A DNA stretch of 64,000 nt from Tetrahymena thermophila SB210 (GCF_000189635.1 NW_002476463.1:1302001-1366000), one strand, 5' to 3'. Counted from the first letter of the stretch, positions 24,230 to 37,330 are shown. Program-made: numbers and translations. Notes: generated from the letters alone by a model not told the origin.

Positions 24230-27147
24230 TCAGAACAAATCAAAGTCAGGCTATTTAGCAATATTATTTTACTAAACTGGCTTATTGTTAGCGTTATTAT
24301 TACCTTTAGATATAAATAAATATTATTTAAAAACTATTATTTTGAAAAAAAAATTTATTACTTTAGATGCCAAGCATGTCATCTAGATCATCAAAAGCAT
24401 CTTTCTTAGCAACGTTTTAATTTCCGAATCCACCTGAATTAGGATTAAAATTGTTGTTGGGTGCACCTCCGAAACCGCCACCCATATTCATATTATTATT
24501 CATTCCAAATCCAGTACTTGGTCCAGTACTCATACCTGCACCACCATATCCCCCCATATTTGGATTTGTGTTAAATCCTCCAGCACCACCTAGAGGATTA
24601 TTATTATAGAGACCTGCACCAGTATTCATACCCATGCCAGTGTTCATACCCATTCCATTATTCATTCCCATATTCATTCCGCCTGTAGGAGCCATACCTC
24701 CCATTCCCATAGGATTATTATTTATATTGGTTGCAAATTAATTATTTGCTCCCATAGCACCGTAAGGATTGGGATTTGTGTTATATTAGTTCATGTTATT
24801 GTAACCCATTGCACCACCCATATTTTATCCTACAGTATTGAATGCTGAATATTTATTTGCAGGGTTTACTTGAGCATTATTTGACTATTTATTGTATAAA
24901 TCACTCTATTTAATATTAATAAGTTTTTATTATTATTTAAAACATAAAATAAATAAATAATAAATTACGATTGAGGTAGTACCTACATTGTTGACAGGAG
25001 GATTATTGAAATTGTTAACAGGAGGCTAAAAGTTATTATTATTATTTACTGGAGGCTAGAAGTTGTTATTAACAGGAGGTTAGAAATTGTTATTAACAGG
25101 AGGCTAGAAATTGTTATTAACGGGAGGCTAGAAGTTGTTATTAACTGGAGGCTAGAATCCGTTGTTTACAGGAGGTTAGAAATTATTGTTATTTGAAGAT
25201 CCATCAAAAATATCAACTAAACTATTTTATTTAAAAAAATATTTATAATTGATACTGAATATGATTGAAATAAGTAACTTACTTTCCAGTATTTTAGTTA
25301 GGAGGTTAAACGACCTTTGGAGGGATAGAAATAGGAGGTTGATCATCATCATCGTCTAATAAATTAATCATGTTAGTTTTAGGAGGTTACTAGACAGGTG
25401 GTTGAACAGGAACTTGTTAAGCAGGAGGTTAGAAATTTTGAGGAGGTTAGAAGTTTTAAGGAGGAGGGATTCTATTTTAAGCTTTAGCAAGTGATGTGCT
25501 TAAGGCTTGAGCGGTATCTGCAAAAATGCTAGCAGAGGGAGCTTATTACTTACTAGTAATTTCAAGCTATTAAATTTGATTCATCACTTCTTCTTCTACT
25601 GCTTTACCTCTAAATGGTTTGGGCTTTTGATGTCTTTTTAAAGCTTGATGTCTCTCAAGAGTCTTAAGTATAAAATAATTTGCATAAATTAATTAATTAA
25701 TTGAAAGTATTTGGTTACTGATTATATATCATCATTGAGTTAGAGAGATAATTCTAACAATTATTCATCATTTTCTGTTGCTAACTATTCTATAAGACCC
25801 TACATATTCTTTTCAGAAGTTTTTAAAACTGTAATTAAATCGTTAAGAGCTCCATTTTGATCAACATTTCCTTTAGGATCTTAATTGTCAATCATTTCCT
25901 ATATTAAGTTTAGTTATAATTATTTTATTACTCATTTATCCATATTAAATTAATTACATTAACCAAAGTGATGTTTTGCTTTATGGTCTCAAGATCGTTT
26001 TTCAACTTAAGTTTTGGGCCAGAATAATTTTAGTTTGAGTTAGTCTTTTTAAAATAATTTTAATTAAATATAATTTAAAAAGGCATATTTAATTTAAAAA
26101 AAAAAAATATTTTTTTTACTCTGTTTTAAGTAGCATTGCTTGATGTAGAACCAATTGGATTGTTTTAGCTGCTAGGAGGTTTGTTTTAGAAAGTGCTAAC
26201 ACTGCTACTACCGCCACTGCTTCCCTTTAAATTCTAATAAGGAGAAACATAATTGCCAGGAATTTCAAAACCTTTTTGTATACAGCCTTCATAGAATTAA
26301 AAGAATAAGACTTATAAATCCTTATGGAAGATTTCTCTCCAACATTTAATCAAACAACATAATCTCTTTTTTACCTATTATTATTAATTTATTTATATTA
26401 TAGTTAATATTTATCAATTTTATAATAAAATCATCTATTTTCTTTTTAAACGCTACTATTAAAAATTAAATGCTTTATAGAGCATTTAAAAAACATTAAA
26501 GAAAGGTAGAACAACTAATATTCGTCAAACAGTTTAGGAAGAAATAAGTTTTGGGGGAGGCAGAGGTGTATTTATTTTTTTATATAATTAATAATATTTT
26601 TACTAAGTCATCTAAATCATGAGATTTAAGAAGTGTACCCATACGTTACATGAATTCCTTGGTTGCAATTTAATTATAAAGAGTAATATCGCAACTGTAA
26701 GAAAGATATTCTAACAACTCCAAGCACAACATAACAACTGTTTTGTCTCTTTTCATGAGTCTATTATGAATCTGCTTAATGGCTTCTTTAGGCCTATTTT
26801 GATAAGTTAAATAAAATCAAGTGTTAAGTTTAAAATAAAAGCTCTGCAAATATTAATATTTAATGTCTGGAGTAAGACTGAGAGTAAAAAAATGTGTATT
26901 ATCTGCTTATTTTTAAGCATCTAAATACAATTTTAAAGGAATACATTTATTTAAAACGCTAAAGAGCTTTAAATTGAACCAAATTTAAGATTATATGAAA
27001 TATAACTATGATATAAAAGGCGTTTTACATGTCAGGACGAGAGCGAACAACTTCAGACACTTCGCGCATTGCATTCACATCAGGGCGTTCCAATCTTTCG
27101 CTTGTGGCATTTTCAATTAAATTACTCAGTACTCTATAATAATCCAT
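24230..27147 (-). CDS. VHS-GAT domain clathrin/ubiquitin adaptor (TOM1-like)
   Basis: Nine exons (27147-27029, 26793-26604, 26374-26120, 26044-25964, 25898-25719, 25662-25283, 25221-24987, 24905-24362, 24303-24230), 685 residues, phases all consistent. Residues 1-140 form a VHS domain (IENATSERLERPDVNAM; PKEAIKQIHNRL; LLEYLSYSCDITL; ATKEFMQRM). Residues about 190-285 form a GAT three-helix bundle (KNDLETIKQNITLEMID; LLELSLQLNDDIQ). The tail has a clathrin-box-like INLLDDDDD, LVDIFDG, seven or so FQPPVNNN octapeptides in exon 7, a Gly/Met/Asn-rich stretch in exon 8, and ends DFDLF. This is the layout of TOM1/GGA-type adaptors, which bind ubiquitinated or sorting-signal cargo and clathrin at endosomes or the trans-Golgi. 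No GAE (ear) domain is seen, so TOM1-like (an ancestral ESCRT-0) fits better than GGA. Confidence 0.9.
24990..25205 (-). repeat. 24-bp coding repeat, FQPPVNNN octapeptide
   Basis: Within exon 7 of the VHS-GAT gene a 24-bp unit encoding FQPPVNNN recurs about seven times with nearly identical DNA, interrupted once by a longer Asn run and ending FNNPPVNN. Proline-rich tail repeat; possible SH3 or adaptor-ear ligand. Confidence 0.85.
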
Positions 27148-29050
27148 TTCTGATATTTTTTCTCCTTTACTTTTATAATAGCTATTTATTTGTTTTTCTC
27201 ACAAAGATTCTTTTTTTTTTTCTTTTTTTTGAAGTTAACTAATAAAATCGAGCAAAATTTATTTGAGTTTTTATTTAAAGTCCTGCTTTTATTTTCTTTT
27301 TAAAGCACTTTCAAAAATTACGATTTATCAGATCATAATAACCTCTTCATTTACTTTCAATTAATTGATAACTTTTATTGAAATCATATAAAATTAATAA
27401 ATAAATGAATGAATAGCTTGCTTTAATCTCTTTATTTTAAAATATCAAAAACAATCTCACTAAATCCTCATTATATATGTTAATTATTTCTGCACACAGA
27501 AAAAAAACACCATTATTAACTTTGGTGCATTCGAACAACTCGCTCACTGTTTCAATCTTCAAAATTTTATTTCAAAAGTTTTTTTAAAGTAAATAAGTTG
27601 AATAACAAATAAACAAAACAATTGCAAAAAAAAAAATTAACATATTAATTTTCAAATTTATTTTTAATATTTTCATTCGTAGCTTTTAGCTTAAAAGTAA
27701 TAGACATTTTAAATTTATATGTCTCCACCAATTCTGATTAGTTGATTATCTCCATTCTTACTATTGTTAGATCTACTCACATATTATATTTAACTTTTGA
27801 GTTTTTGAGAAGAAAATATTTTATTTTTAATAATTAAATTAATTGAAATAATAAAAATTGTTATTATTATGAGTTTCTTATCTTATTTAAAATCTAAAGT
27901 TGTTTCTATCTATTTTTGATTTAGTTTTGGAAATAAACAGAATATTTCACATCAATTCTCCAAAAAATTTTAAGAATAAAAGTCAAATTTAAAGGCAATC
28001 AGCTTCCATCAAAAATTAATAAAAGTTTACTTCAACTCAAATTATTTCAATATTTTTTGAATTTAAAATAAATATTAACTTTTAATTTATTATTTTAACT
28101 TTAACTAAAAAATAAAAATCTCCAACTTCCACATTTAATTTTTAAAATCAAATAAATAAAATTAAAATCTAATAATTATAATATCTTCAAATTTATTTTG
28201 TAAATAAACTTTCTTTTCCCAAAATTAAATCCGCCATCCTAAACCTCTTTTATTCTAATATGGTTTTTTATATTAAACAAGAACTTAATTTTATTCTTTG
28301 AAATACTCAAAAATTTTTATTATAATTTTAAATAAAAAAATAAAAAACTTATTTTTTAAAAATAAAAGAAAAGTGAAATTTTTTATTTTAAAATGAGTTT
28401 TTAAAATATTTATTATTCAGTTAAATTTAAAAGTAAAATTGGATTGAATATTTTTATTTTTATACCAAAAAATATTTGATTTGACACCAAACTTATTATT
28501 TATTACTTTCTAGCTTTGATTCTTTTATGAAATAATTGTAAAAAATTGATTAATGTATCTTAAAGCTGATTAAAATATTCTAACATGATATTTTTTAAAT
28601 AACACTAAAATTTATAAAATTATTATTTAACTTTTAGAAATACAAAAATTTTGAATTTTTCAAAGATTAAAATTTAATTAACTGAAGAAGTTTGGATCTT
28701 TATTTAAAAGACAAGTTTCTTTTTGGTATTTTCTAAAAAATTAACTTATTAATTATGCCGTAAACTCTAATAATAAACCTATTATTAGTTAGTTATTTAT
28801 TTATTTAACAATAACTTTTATTTAAGAATCTTTTTAAGTTACTTTTGATAATATTTTAAAATTTTTTATGCTTTTAGTCGTCTAATTAGTTCTAGCTATC
28901 TGAATCATTAAATTTTATTATTATTATTTTTATATGTGTAAAAGGAATTAAAAATAGTTTTAATATTAATGTTTTTATTATTATAAAACAGAAAAAAAAC
29001 AATATGAAATTAAATTTATGATAAAGAATTCAATTTATTTATTTGATTTA
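27148..29050. other. Intergenic, AT-rich
   Basis: About 1.9 kb without a supportable gene on either strand. The first part is the promoter side of the VHS-GAT gene. Confidence 0.55.
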
Positions 29051-30253
29051 TCAAACATTCCAAAAGAAGATTTGTCCATTAATATCGTTTGAAGATATAA
29101 CATTCTTCTCAGCAGGATAGTGCTAAAGGCAAATAATTGGATTAGAATGACCAAATTTAGAAGTTGCTACAGGTTGTTAAGAATTTCTAAACATGTTTTG
29201 TGCAGCCAAACCTACTCTATTTTAAGCTACTTTAAATGCAGTTTGATCACTGCTTGCTTCTATGGTTTTGATTAACTTGATGCCACTTGCACTAGACTCT
29301 ATTTAAAGGACAGAACCGTCATAAGTACCAGCTATTAAGGTATTATCGTCTTTATAAAGCATACAAGAAACAGGTAGGCCTTTGAGGTGAAGGGGTGTTT
29401 CGTTAAAAGTAGGCTTTCCTTCAGGTGTTATAGCTATGTTAAATATACTTGAATTGTGAACTGAGAAAGTCAAAAGCTAGCCATTAGGTGAGAAAGCTAA
29501 TGAATCAATCCATCCACCAGTGAGATTTTGTGAAATTTCAATACTAGATTCATAATAAGTATCAAATAATGTAAACTTTCCTTTATATTATGGATCCTCT
29601 TAATTCAATTGATCAATGTACAATTATTTGTATTGCTCAATGTCTGCTTAACTATTCTTTTGTTAAACCATGTCTTCTATATGGCTTTAATAATTTTTTT
29701 CAAGATTCAAAGTTATCAAACGAACAGTGAAATCCATTGATCCAATAGCAATGGCCTTAGAGGAAGGATGGAATGCAAGTGCAGAAATAGATCCTTTGGG
29801 ACCCTTAATTGCCATAGTGCTCCACCAATTATTCTTTGTATCATAGTAACCAACGTATGCCTTGTGATCACCACACCCAACAGCAAATTTCTTACCATTT
29901 GGACTCCATACACATTTAATACAGCCTAATTTATTTTCGCAAATAACTGATTATTTAGTCCAATTGCCATTCTTATCCTATGTCCAAACCAAAATAGATT
30001 TATCATGAGATGCACTCAAAAGCTAGTTATTTATGGAAAAGCTTAAACCAGAAATAGTTTGTGTGTGCTCCTTGAGTTAGGTTTTGTATTGCCAAGTATT
30101 AATTTATCTGAAGGAATCTTTTTTTAAGCTATATATTTCAATTACATGAGATTTCTTTAATGAAACTGCACACAATGTTCCATCAGGAGAAAATGTATGG
30201 CAAACTACTCCTTCTTCCTTAAATATTTTATCAACTGCTGGCAACTCCTACAT
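29051..30253 (-). CDS. ARPC1: Actin-related protein 2/3 complex subunit 1 (ARPC1, p40/41)
   Basis: Single exon, 400 residues, ATG 30253-30251, TGA 29051-29053. A WD40 beta-propeller covers the whole protein: HTFSPDGTLCAVSLKK, EHTQTISGLSFSINNQLLS, SHDKSILVWTQDKNGNW, CVWSPNGKKFAVGCGDH, ALAFHPSSKAIAIGSMD, GGWIDSLAFSPNGQLLTFS and a last blade ending INGQIFFWNV. The first blades match ARPC1 well, including the order SASHDKSILVW-KLGCIKCVWSPN and the family-specific GGWIDSLAFSPNG with VHNSSIF. ARPC1 is the propeller subunit of Arp2/3, which nucleates branched actin; in ciliates it serves phagosome and endocytic actin. The protein is about 30 residues longer than animal ARPC1, mainly a Gln/Lys-rich loop after VRLITLNLEKN. 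Confidence 0.93.
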
Positions 30254-32666
30254 TTCGATTCACTGCTATAAAATAATTTCTAATATTGATTAGGAATCTT
30301 TTTCCCTTTTGCTTTTTTATTTATTTAATTTTTTTAGTGTGTATGATATTAAAGATTTTTGTATCTTATTTAGTTCCTTCCTTATAAGACAGTAATCAGC
30401 AATAATTATTTATCTTATTTGATTTATTGATTGATTGATTGCTTGATTGCATACATGCTTGGTTCTCTATGACTTTACCAATAAAAATTTATATTTATTG
30501 AAAATGCATAATTTGGCTGATTATCAAAAACCTAATTCTTTGTTTATTAGATTAATTGACTAATTGTATGTAAATATGCATGTTTCCTGCTATTTAATAA
30601 TCCATATCTGACTAAATTATTTCTTAACAAAAATTTCTATTGATGTAATTCTCTCTATCAATAATTTCTTGCCTTTTAATATTATTTTGCCTTAAAATAT
30701 TGGTGATAGATGAATCTTTGTTATTTAGAAAATATCATCTATTTTAATTGAGCTTTTTTTAAATAATTAGATTTTAGATATTTTTAATTTCTTAATTGCT
30801 TAGAATTAAAATAATAAAAATTTTAATAGTTTCTTTTTACTATTTATTTTAAAAATATTTCTATTATAATTTAATGAAAAGTGTTAGAAATTCATTTAAA
30901 TTAAGTTAATTATTATAAATGAATGATTATTTTTATTTAAAAATTAATTCTCTTTTTAATATTTTGTATAATTAATTAATTTAAAAGTTATTTCTATTAT
31001 AATTTAATGAAAAGTGTTTGATATTCATTTAAATTCGTTTGATTTTTATAAATAAATAATTATTTAATAATTAATTCTATTAAATTTTAATTTCGTATTT
31101 TGAAATTTCTATTAAATATTTAAATTTCAATAATACTAGTATATAAAAAATAGACAAAATTAATTGGAATAATTAGTAAATATTATAATAAATAAATAAA
31201 TATATTTTAAAGAAAATTATATTATTAAAGTTAAAAAATTTAATTATTCAAAATTTATTATTTTTTTTATCAGATTAGAAAAAAATTTGACGAAATCAAA
31301 TAATCATTTAAAATTCATAAAATTTATTAATAAAATTGAAAAGATAATATTTAACAAACATCTTAATTAAGGCATTTTAAAAATATTTTTGTAAATTTTT
31401 TAGAGAATAAAATTTATTTTAAAAAATAATTGATTTTTTGTTTTTATGATTCATTGTAAACATAAACAAAAACTTTTTTTACTTTAGGGTTTTGATATTA
31501 TTTAACTATTTATTATTTTAAGCTTAAATATAATAAAAGTAAGTTTCTATGAAATAAAAGTTACCTTATATTGCTAAATCTATTTTATTGAATTATAATA
31601 TAGAGTTATATTTTAGCAAAAAAACTATTCTTTTAATAAAAAATTCGTTAAAAATTTATTAATGAAGAAAGTGAAAATTCTAATTAAATTGAATAGTTTT
31701 TAATTATTTATAGATACTTCATAAGAGTTGTGTGATTATTATTTGTGAATACTTTATTTTGATTTTATATTACTATTCTAAAATATGAGCATTAATATTT
31801 TTTGGAAAAAATATATCTTAGACATCTCATTTAGCCTTTTTTAAATAATTTATTTGACTTAATAAATGATCTATCTTATGTATAAATAAAAGTTGGTTGA
31901 AAAATGTTTGCTATTTTCCTCATATATAATATATAAATATAATAAATGTGTGACATTAAAGTATTTTTTGCGATAAAAATAAAGTCTAAATTAAACATCA
32001 ATCTGTATGTATATTATAATTTTAATTTATTGATATTTAAAGAGTAAAAAGTTTAAAATTAAGGATATATCAATTAAATAATGTAATTATTAGTTTAGGT
32101 TACTTACTTTCTGTATTTTCTATATTTGGCTATTTGGCAAATTAAAAAATTAATTTAAAATGTAATATTTTAATTAGATTACATTCAAAAGATCAAATAA
32201 TACACAAGATCATTAGAATTAGCTACAATCTGAGATTTAATGATTAACTAAAATAATTTTATATTCAGCTATTTATGAATAAAAACTTTATTTTTATTTG
32301 ATAATTGATTCTTTAGCTACATTTACATTATAAACAAAATGAATTAAAATTCAAATTATAAATAGTTCTATAAAATGATCTAATTACAATACAAAAATAG
32401 TTTACGTTTATGTGCTTAATAAAATTAAATTTGATCAAAATCTGTTCGAATAACTTTTCTATATGTATTTGAAAGCAAAACTTACTAGGGTTTATGCAGA
32501 AATAATTAATCACACAACCAAACTATAAAATTACCATTAGTTGCAATTACTTTTTATTTAATAAAAGAAAATTTTAAGTAAATTAGACAAAAGACTATAA
32601 ATTGTTGGGTATTGAACCTGATAAAAAAAATAAATAATTAAAAAAATAAAATTAACATTAAATCGG
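30254..32666. other. Intergenic, divergent promoters
   Basis: The longest gene-free stretch (2.4 kb), between ARPC1 (-) and the secreted protein (+). It holds an imperfect 133-bp tandem duplication near 30857-31085 and otherwise only A/T-rich sequence. Confidence 0.55.
30857..31085. repeat. Imperfect 133-bp direct duplication
   Basis: ATTTCTATTATAATTTAATG occurs at 30857 and again at 30990, each followed by AAAAGTGTT, a diverged ATTCATTTAAATT segment and a TTAATTCT end. The second copy is truncated by about 35 bp and carries more changes. Confidence 0.7.
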
Positions 32667-33683
32667 ATGTGCAAAAAGTAAATTATCTTAGCTATAATTT
32701 TAATTAGCTCAGTTTGTTCTTTTGAAGGTCTTACTACTGAACTTATTCTTAAGGATGATAGTACTATAGTCTTTCCTATTTAATAGAAAACTCAAGATGG
32801 CAAATAATGTTAATTCTATGTTACTCCAGTGATAGATTACTGTTCTAATGCGATTACTGAAACTCCTGCATAAGCTGTTTAATGTGGAAATACAGAAGTT
32901 GGTTCAAATTATTTTGCTGATGGAAATGACTACTCAGGTGACTTCTTTATTGGAGAAAAGAAAATTAACTTTGAGTTTACTATTCCAAATAGGGGATCTG
33001 TCTTTTATGGATCAAATTAATTCTGCTTTGGGTTTAAGTATGACGGTCAAGTAAATGCCTTTACTTACCTTGATCACAAAGTTCCTAAGTAATAGATCTT
33101 TTTGAGTTTACCTTAGGCTGGTTCTAAATAAAACAAGGGTACTATTGACATAGGTGATGCTGATTTATCAAAAACTAAAGATAATGTTTATCCTTTCTCT
33201 TTAAAAAGTTCTGGAGAAGCAGGTTATTACAGTGCCTATTCCAGCTAAAATGTACAATACGGCTAATTCAGCTTATTTAGCCCAAGAATTGTTTTTCTTA
33301 ATATCAACTAACCTTTCTTTTTGTTTTCACTTTTCTAAATATAAGACTTATTAAAGGCTTTCACTGCATAAGGCATAAAATATGATTATTAGCCAAACAA
33401 AAATCACTTCATTTCAGTCTCCTCCACTGACAAACTGAAAAATCTTGAAATCTAAGTTGTGACAGAAGACTCTAAGCCATTCATTATCACCGTATTACCT
33501 TCTTAATATACATTCAAATTGGCTGAAGGAATTTATTAAGTTTTAATTTAACTTGCAACTTACAAAGGAGCTATGTCTCTTAGTAACAGAGTCTTAGAAA
33601 CTTACTATCTAGGAGTAGACTTTTCTACTAAACAAATTTTAATAGCAGAAAAGAATACCTAACAACAACAATAACAATTCTGA
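32667..33683 (+). CDS. Secreted protein, possibly a degenerate pepsin-fold protein
   Basis: Single exon, 338 residues, ATG 32667, TGA 33681-33683. A clear signal peptide is at residues 4-22 (KQIILAIILISSVCSFEG). The mature part has four Cys near the N-terminus and Phe/Tyr-rich beta-like segments: FYGSNQFCFGFKYDGQ, GTIDIGDADLSK, and near the C-terminus SNRVLETYYLGVDFSTKQI. The GTIDIGDAD block and the ETYYLGVDFSTKQI block look like the C-lobe landmarks of pepsin-type aspartic proteases (GxxxFGGxD; LRxYYxxFDxxxxxIG), but neither catalytic DTG/DSG is present. If related, it would be inactive. It ends in a Gln run encoded by mixed CAA and TAA. Secretion is well supported; the fold is a guess. Confidence 0.8.
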
Positions 33684-35384
33684 ATGAATAATTAATTATA
33701 AGATAAATAAAATTTGAATTTTTTTTACCAAAAACACTATATAAAGTTTTTATTTTTTTAAGTTTAATTTGTTGTTTTTTGTTTAAAATTTTAAAATAAT
33801 TTCAATTAAATTCTATATTTTTATATTATTTTTTTCAAGAAATAACAACAATCTCTGTGCAATAAAATAATTTTTTTGGTTTAAAATAAAAAATTTACAT
33901 AAACTTTGACATGAATTCGAAATTCATTAAAATATCAATAAATTGGTTCAAAATAAAAAAATTATAACTTCTCAAAAAATCAAATTAATTTATGTCACAA
34001 ATTACACTATCAAGTTACAAACTTTAGATTAAAGATTTTTAATTTTGCAAATATTACAAAATTAATGCCTTATGCAATCTATCTTTCTATCATCTTGATA
34101 TTTTTATTCATTAAATTAAAATAAATCATTTCTATATTAAATAAATAAAATAATAACATTAATTTTAGATATTTTAGTTTTACTAAGTTAATTCTTAAAA
34201 AAATGAATTAATGAAATACGATTAAAATTGAATTACTAGTAAATATGGTCGTTTCAATTATTTTAAATGATTAATTTCTCCTCACTTAGCAATCAATTTA
34301 ATTTTTTAAATAATTAAAATAATTAGATTAATAATTAAATTAATTGTTGATATTTTGATAATTATTTTAATTAAAAATTGATATTTATATTAATATTTAA
34401 AAATGTCTTTTTAATGCTAATAATTGTTTTTATTATAAAAATAATGAATTTTAGTCAATTAAAATCTTTTAATTATTTAAACCCTTAAAATTAATAAATA
34501 GTTTTTATATCAAAAGATATTTTAAATATATTTTTAAAAGTAAATAGTTGTTTTTAATATCAAAATAACTAGCCTTTCTAAAACAAACTCGTATAACTCA
34601 TTAGACTTTAAAAATTTTTAATTGCTATTCTAATTAATTTTCTGCTTGCAAAATAATCATTTTTTTTTTGTAATATTTTGTAAATGAGTAATTTTTTAAA
34701 TATTTTCGATTTTTGTTTAAATGAACCTTTCTTTAAAATGCAAGATTTTAAATAATCAAAACATTTTAAATATTACTGAAAAGAATAATTTAATTATTTT
34801 TATAGTTAAATTTAAATGTAATAATTAATAAAAACAAACTCTTTTATTGAAAAGGTAATAGATACAAAATACTATTGTGAATATCCTATTTTTTTTAAAT
34901 TTATTTTTTAAAATATGGTAATTAATAATATTATTTATTGTTTTATGTTAATTAACTTGCTTTAGAGGAATTAAAAAATGGAATAAAAAAAAATATTACC
35001 AATTTTTTAACTAATATTTTCAAAATAGTTTTAAATTTACCTATAAATTTTATCATAAAAACAAAGTTATATTTTAAAATAATTTCATAAAAATAATGAG
35101 ATAATAGGTATATGTATTTGTTTGTTTAGTATAGATAGGTGCTATGAAAATAGATTAAATATTTATTTATTATCTAAAAATAAATAAATTATGTAAGGTA
35201 ATGAATTAATGAATGGATTAGTGTGAATTGTTTGATAATTAGTAAAAAATGAATTAAAACAAGATAAGAAATTCATTGAAACAAAGACTAACCTGATGGT
35301 TTTATTTAAATGGGCCTTTTAAATAGGGGAAAAAGGGATTTTAAATATTGTGTAATAAAAAAAATATAATAATAATCAAATTAG
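33684..35384. other. Intergenic, AT-rich
   Basis: No gene supported in 1.7 kb; low-complexity A/T with many TTTTAAA blocks. Confidence 0.55.
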
Positions 35385-35924
35385 ATGGATATTTCAAAGG
35401 ATATTTACAGAATTTGCAGTTTAGGAAAAACTCTAACAGAAACAATACAAGAAGTAATTCACGAAGATCCCTAATCAAAAGAAATAATTGAAAAGATATG
35501 GAAGATTTATGATACTGTTCTTGATGAAGAAATGTCTAAACTCTAGAATACTCCTGACGCTACAATCAACGTACATTGAATTAATTTATTTTTCTTCCTG
35601 TTTTGACTCGGCCAATTCATTATTTTATAAGTTTTGAGCTGATCATGTAAAAATAAAAATGAGTTTTAATCATATAGCAAAGCATTAATAACTTTTATGA
35701 TTAAATATTAGGGAAAGCTTGAAACTTTCTAGCGTATTCCCCTTGAAAACTCGAATAATAATAAGTAAGTTTGCAGACTCGTAGTTAAAGATGCAAAAAT
35801 TGATGTCAAATATAGTAATAATAGCTCAAAAATTGATATAAAACCACAGTATTTGAAGATTGTTGCTTATGAGCAAGCTTCCAATAAAGATAATAAAAAC
35901 AAAAAAAAGAGTAATGCAAAGTGA
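35385..35924 (+). CDS. Transcription initiation factor IIA small (gamma) subunit
   Basis: Two exons, 35385-35570 and 35712-35924 (141-nt phase-0 intron), 132 residues. Exon 1 encodes the N-terminal four-helix-bundle half (IYRICSLGKTLTETIQEV, then IIEKIWKIYDTVLDEEM), matching YRxxTLGxxLxxxLDE of TFIIA-gamma. Exon 2 encodes the beta-barrel half: GKLETFQRI, VCRLVVKDAKIDVKY and YLKIVAYEQ, parallel to GxLxTYRFCDxVWTF and VKIVACD. The Lys-rich tail (KNKKKSNAK) is longer than in animals (109 residues). TFIIA-gamma pairs with the alpha/beta subunit and stabilises TBP on promoter DNA for RNA polymerase II. Joining the exons at the annotated sites gives TIN-GKLETF, colinear with the family. Nuclear. 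Confidence 0.9.
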
Positions 35925-36181
35925 TTGACCTGTAAAAACTATAATTTTTCATTCTTTCATTCGTTAGTTCGCTAAATAATTCTAATAACCACTCAACAAC
36001 AACAATAAAAACTACTTATAATATCAATCAAACTTTATTAGTTTTACATTTTGATAGTATGTTTATAAGCTATTATTATTTTATATTAGTTTGTGTCTCA
36101 TTCATTCTGCTATATCTATCAATCTATCTATCAAATATTGTTTATTTTTTATAGATTATTCACAAAACAAAACGCTAGCAA
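35925..36181. other. Short intergenic stretch before tandem array
   Basis: 3' flank of the TFIIA-gamma gene; nothing else seen apart from CTATCAATCTATC-type simple sequence. Confidence 0.5.
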
Positions 36182-36985
36182 ATAAAATTCAAATTTATAT
36201 TTCGATTTTTGCTTGTTTGATCAAACATGCCAACAAGTTAATTCATTTACAAAATTAAACACAAAAGTCTTATTTAAAATGGTTTTGTCATTTATCATAT
36301 TATTTTTTTGTTAAATGAAATTTTTTATTGAATAGAAAATAAAATTAATTATATAAAATTCAAAATATAATTTTGTTGGTTTGATCAAACAAGTTAATAA
36401 GTTAATCCATTTTAAAAATTAAACACAAAAGTCTTATTTTAAAATGATATTTTAAATTTTTTTGTTAAATGCAATTTTTTATTGAATAGAATATAAAACT
36501 AATCAAATAAAATTCAAAATATGCTCTTGCTTGTTTGATTAAATAAGTTAATTCATTTTTAAAACTAAATTCAAAAGTTTTATTTAAAATAATTTGTCAT
36601 TTATCATATAATTTTTTTGTTAAATGCAATTTTTTATTGAATAGAATATAAAGCTAATCAAATAAAATTCAAAATATGCTCTTGCTTGTTTGATTAAACA
36701 AGTTAATCCATTTTCAACATTAAATAAAAAAGTGTTATTTAAAATGATTTATCATTTATCATATAATTTTTTTGTTAAATGCAATTTTTTATTGAATAAG
36801 TTATAAAACTAATCAAATAAAATTCAAATTTTATATTTCTATTCTTTTTTTGTTTGTTTGATCAAATATGCCAAAAAGTTAATTCATTTTCAAAATTAAA
36901 TACAAAAGTCTAATTAAAAATAATTTTGCCATTTATCATCAATTTTATTGTTAGCAAAAAAATGTAATTTTTATTGAATAGAATT
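36182..36985. repeat. Noncoding tandem array, five units of about 155-170 bp
   Basis: Units begin with ATAAAATTCAAA at 36182, 36353, 36507, 36662 and 36827 (spacings 171, 154, 155, 165; last unit to about 36985). Each carries, in order, a GTTTGATCAAAC-type palindrome or variant, AAGTTAAT(C/T)CATTT, an AAAAGT(C/T)(T/G)TATTT block, ATTTATCAT, a TTTTTTTGTTAAATG(C/A)AATTTTTTATTGAATA block. Units 3 and 4 are the most alike. No open frame runs through it. It lies between the 3' ends of TFIIA-gamma (+) and the 37331-38155 gene (-). Confidence 0.85.
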
Positions 36986-37330
36986 TTTTCTAAAAATTTA
37001 AATGTAAGCTTCATCATTAAAATCAATTTATATATTTATTTATTTAAAAGCACTCCTAAAGAAGTTTTATACCAATTAAAACTCTTATTAAATAATTAAA
37101 AATATATTTTAGTTAATTTAAGCAAAAATATAAAAGTAGAAAATATCATATTTCCTTTGTGTCAATTTGATTAGCTTTTATGAATCAATAAAATATTAAG
37201 TGTAAAAAATAATGAAAAAAATATTTTAAAAATAATTATTTATTGAAACAACATCAATCAATCAATTAAAGAAACAAACTATACACCATAGCTTATTTTT
37301 ATATTTAGTATTTACAATTTTAAGATAGAA
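36986..37330. other. Intergenic, AT-rich
   Basis: Follows the tandem array; no feature seen. Confidence 0.5.

Noticed and set aside
31481-32650. Possible genes between ARPC1 and the secreted protein
   Set aside because: Short standard-code frames only (e.g. 32328-32513, minus); no TGA-bounded frame with protein-like composition.
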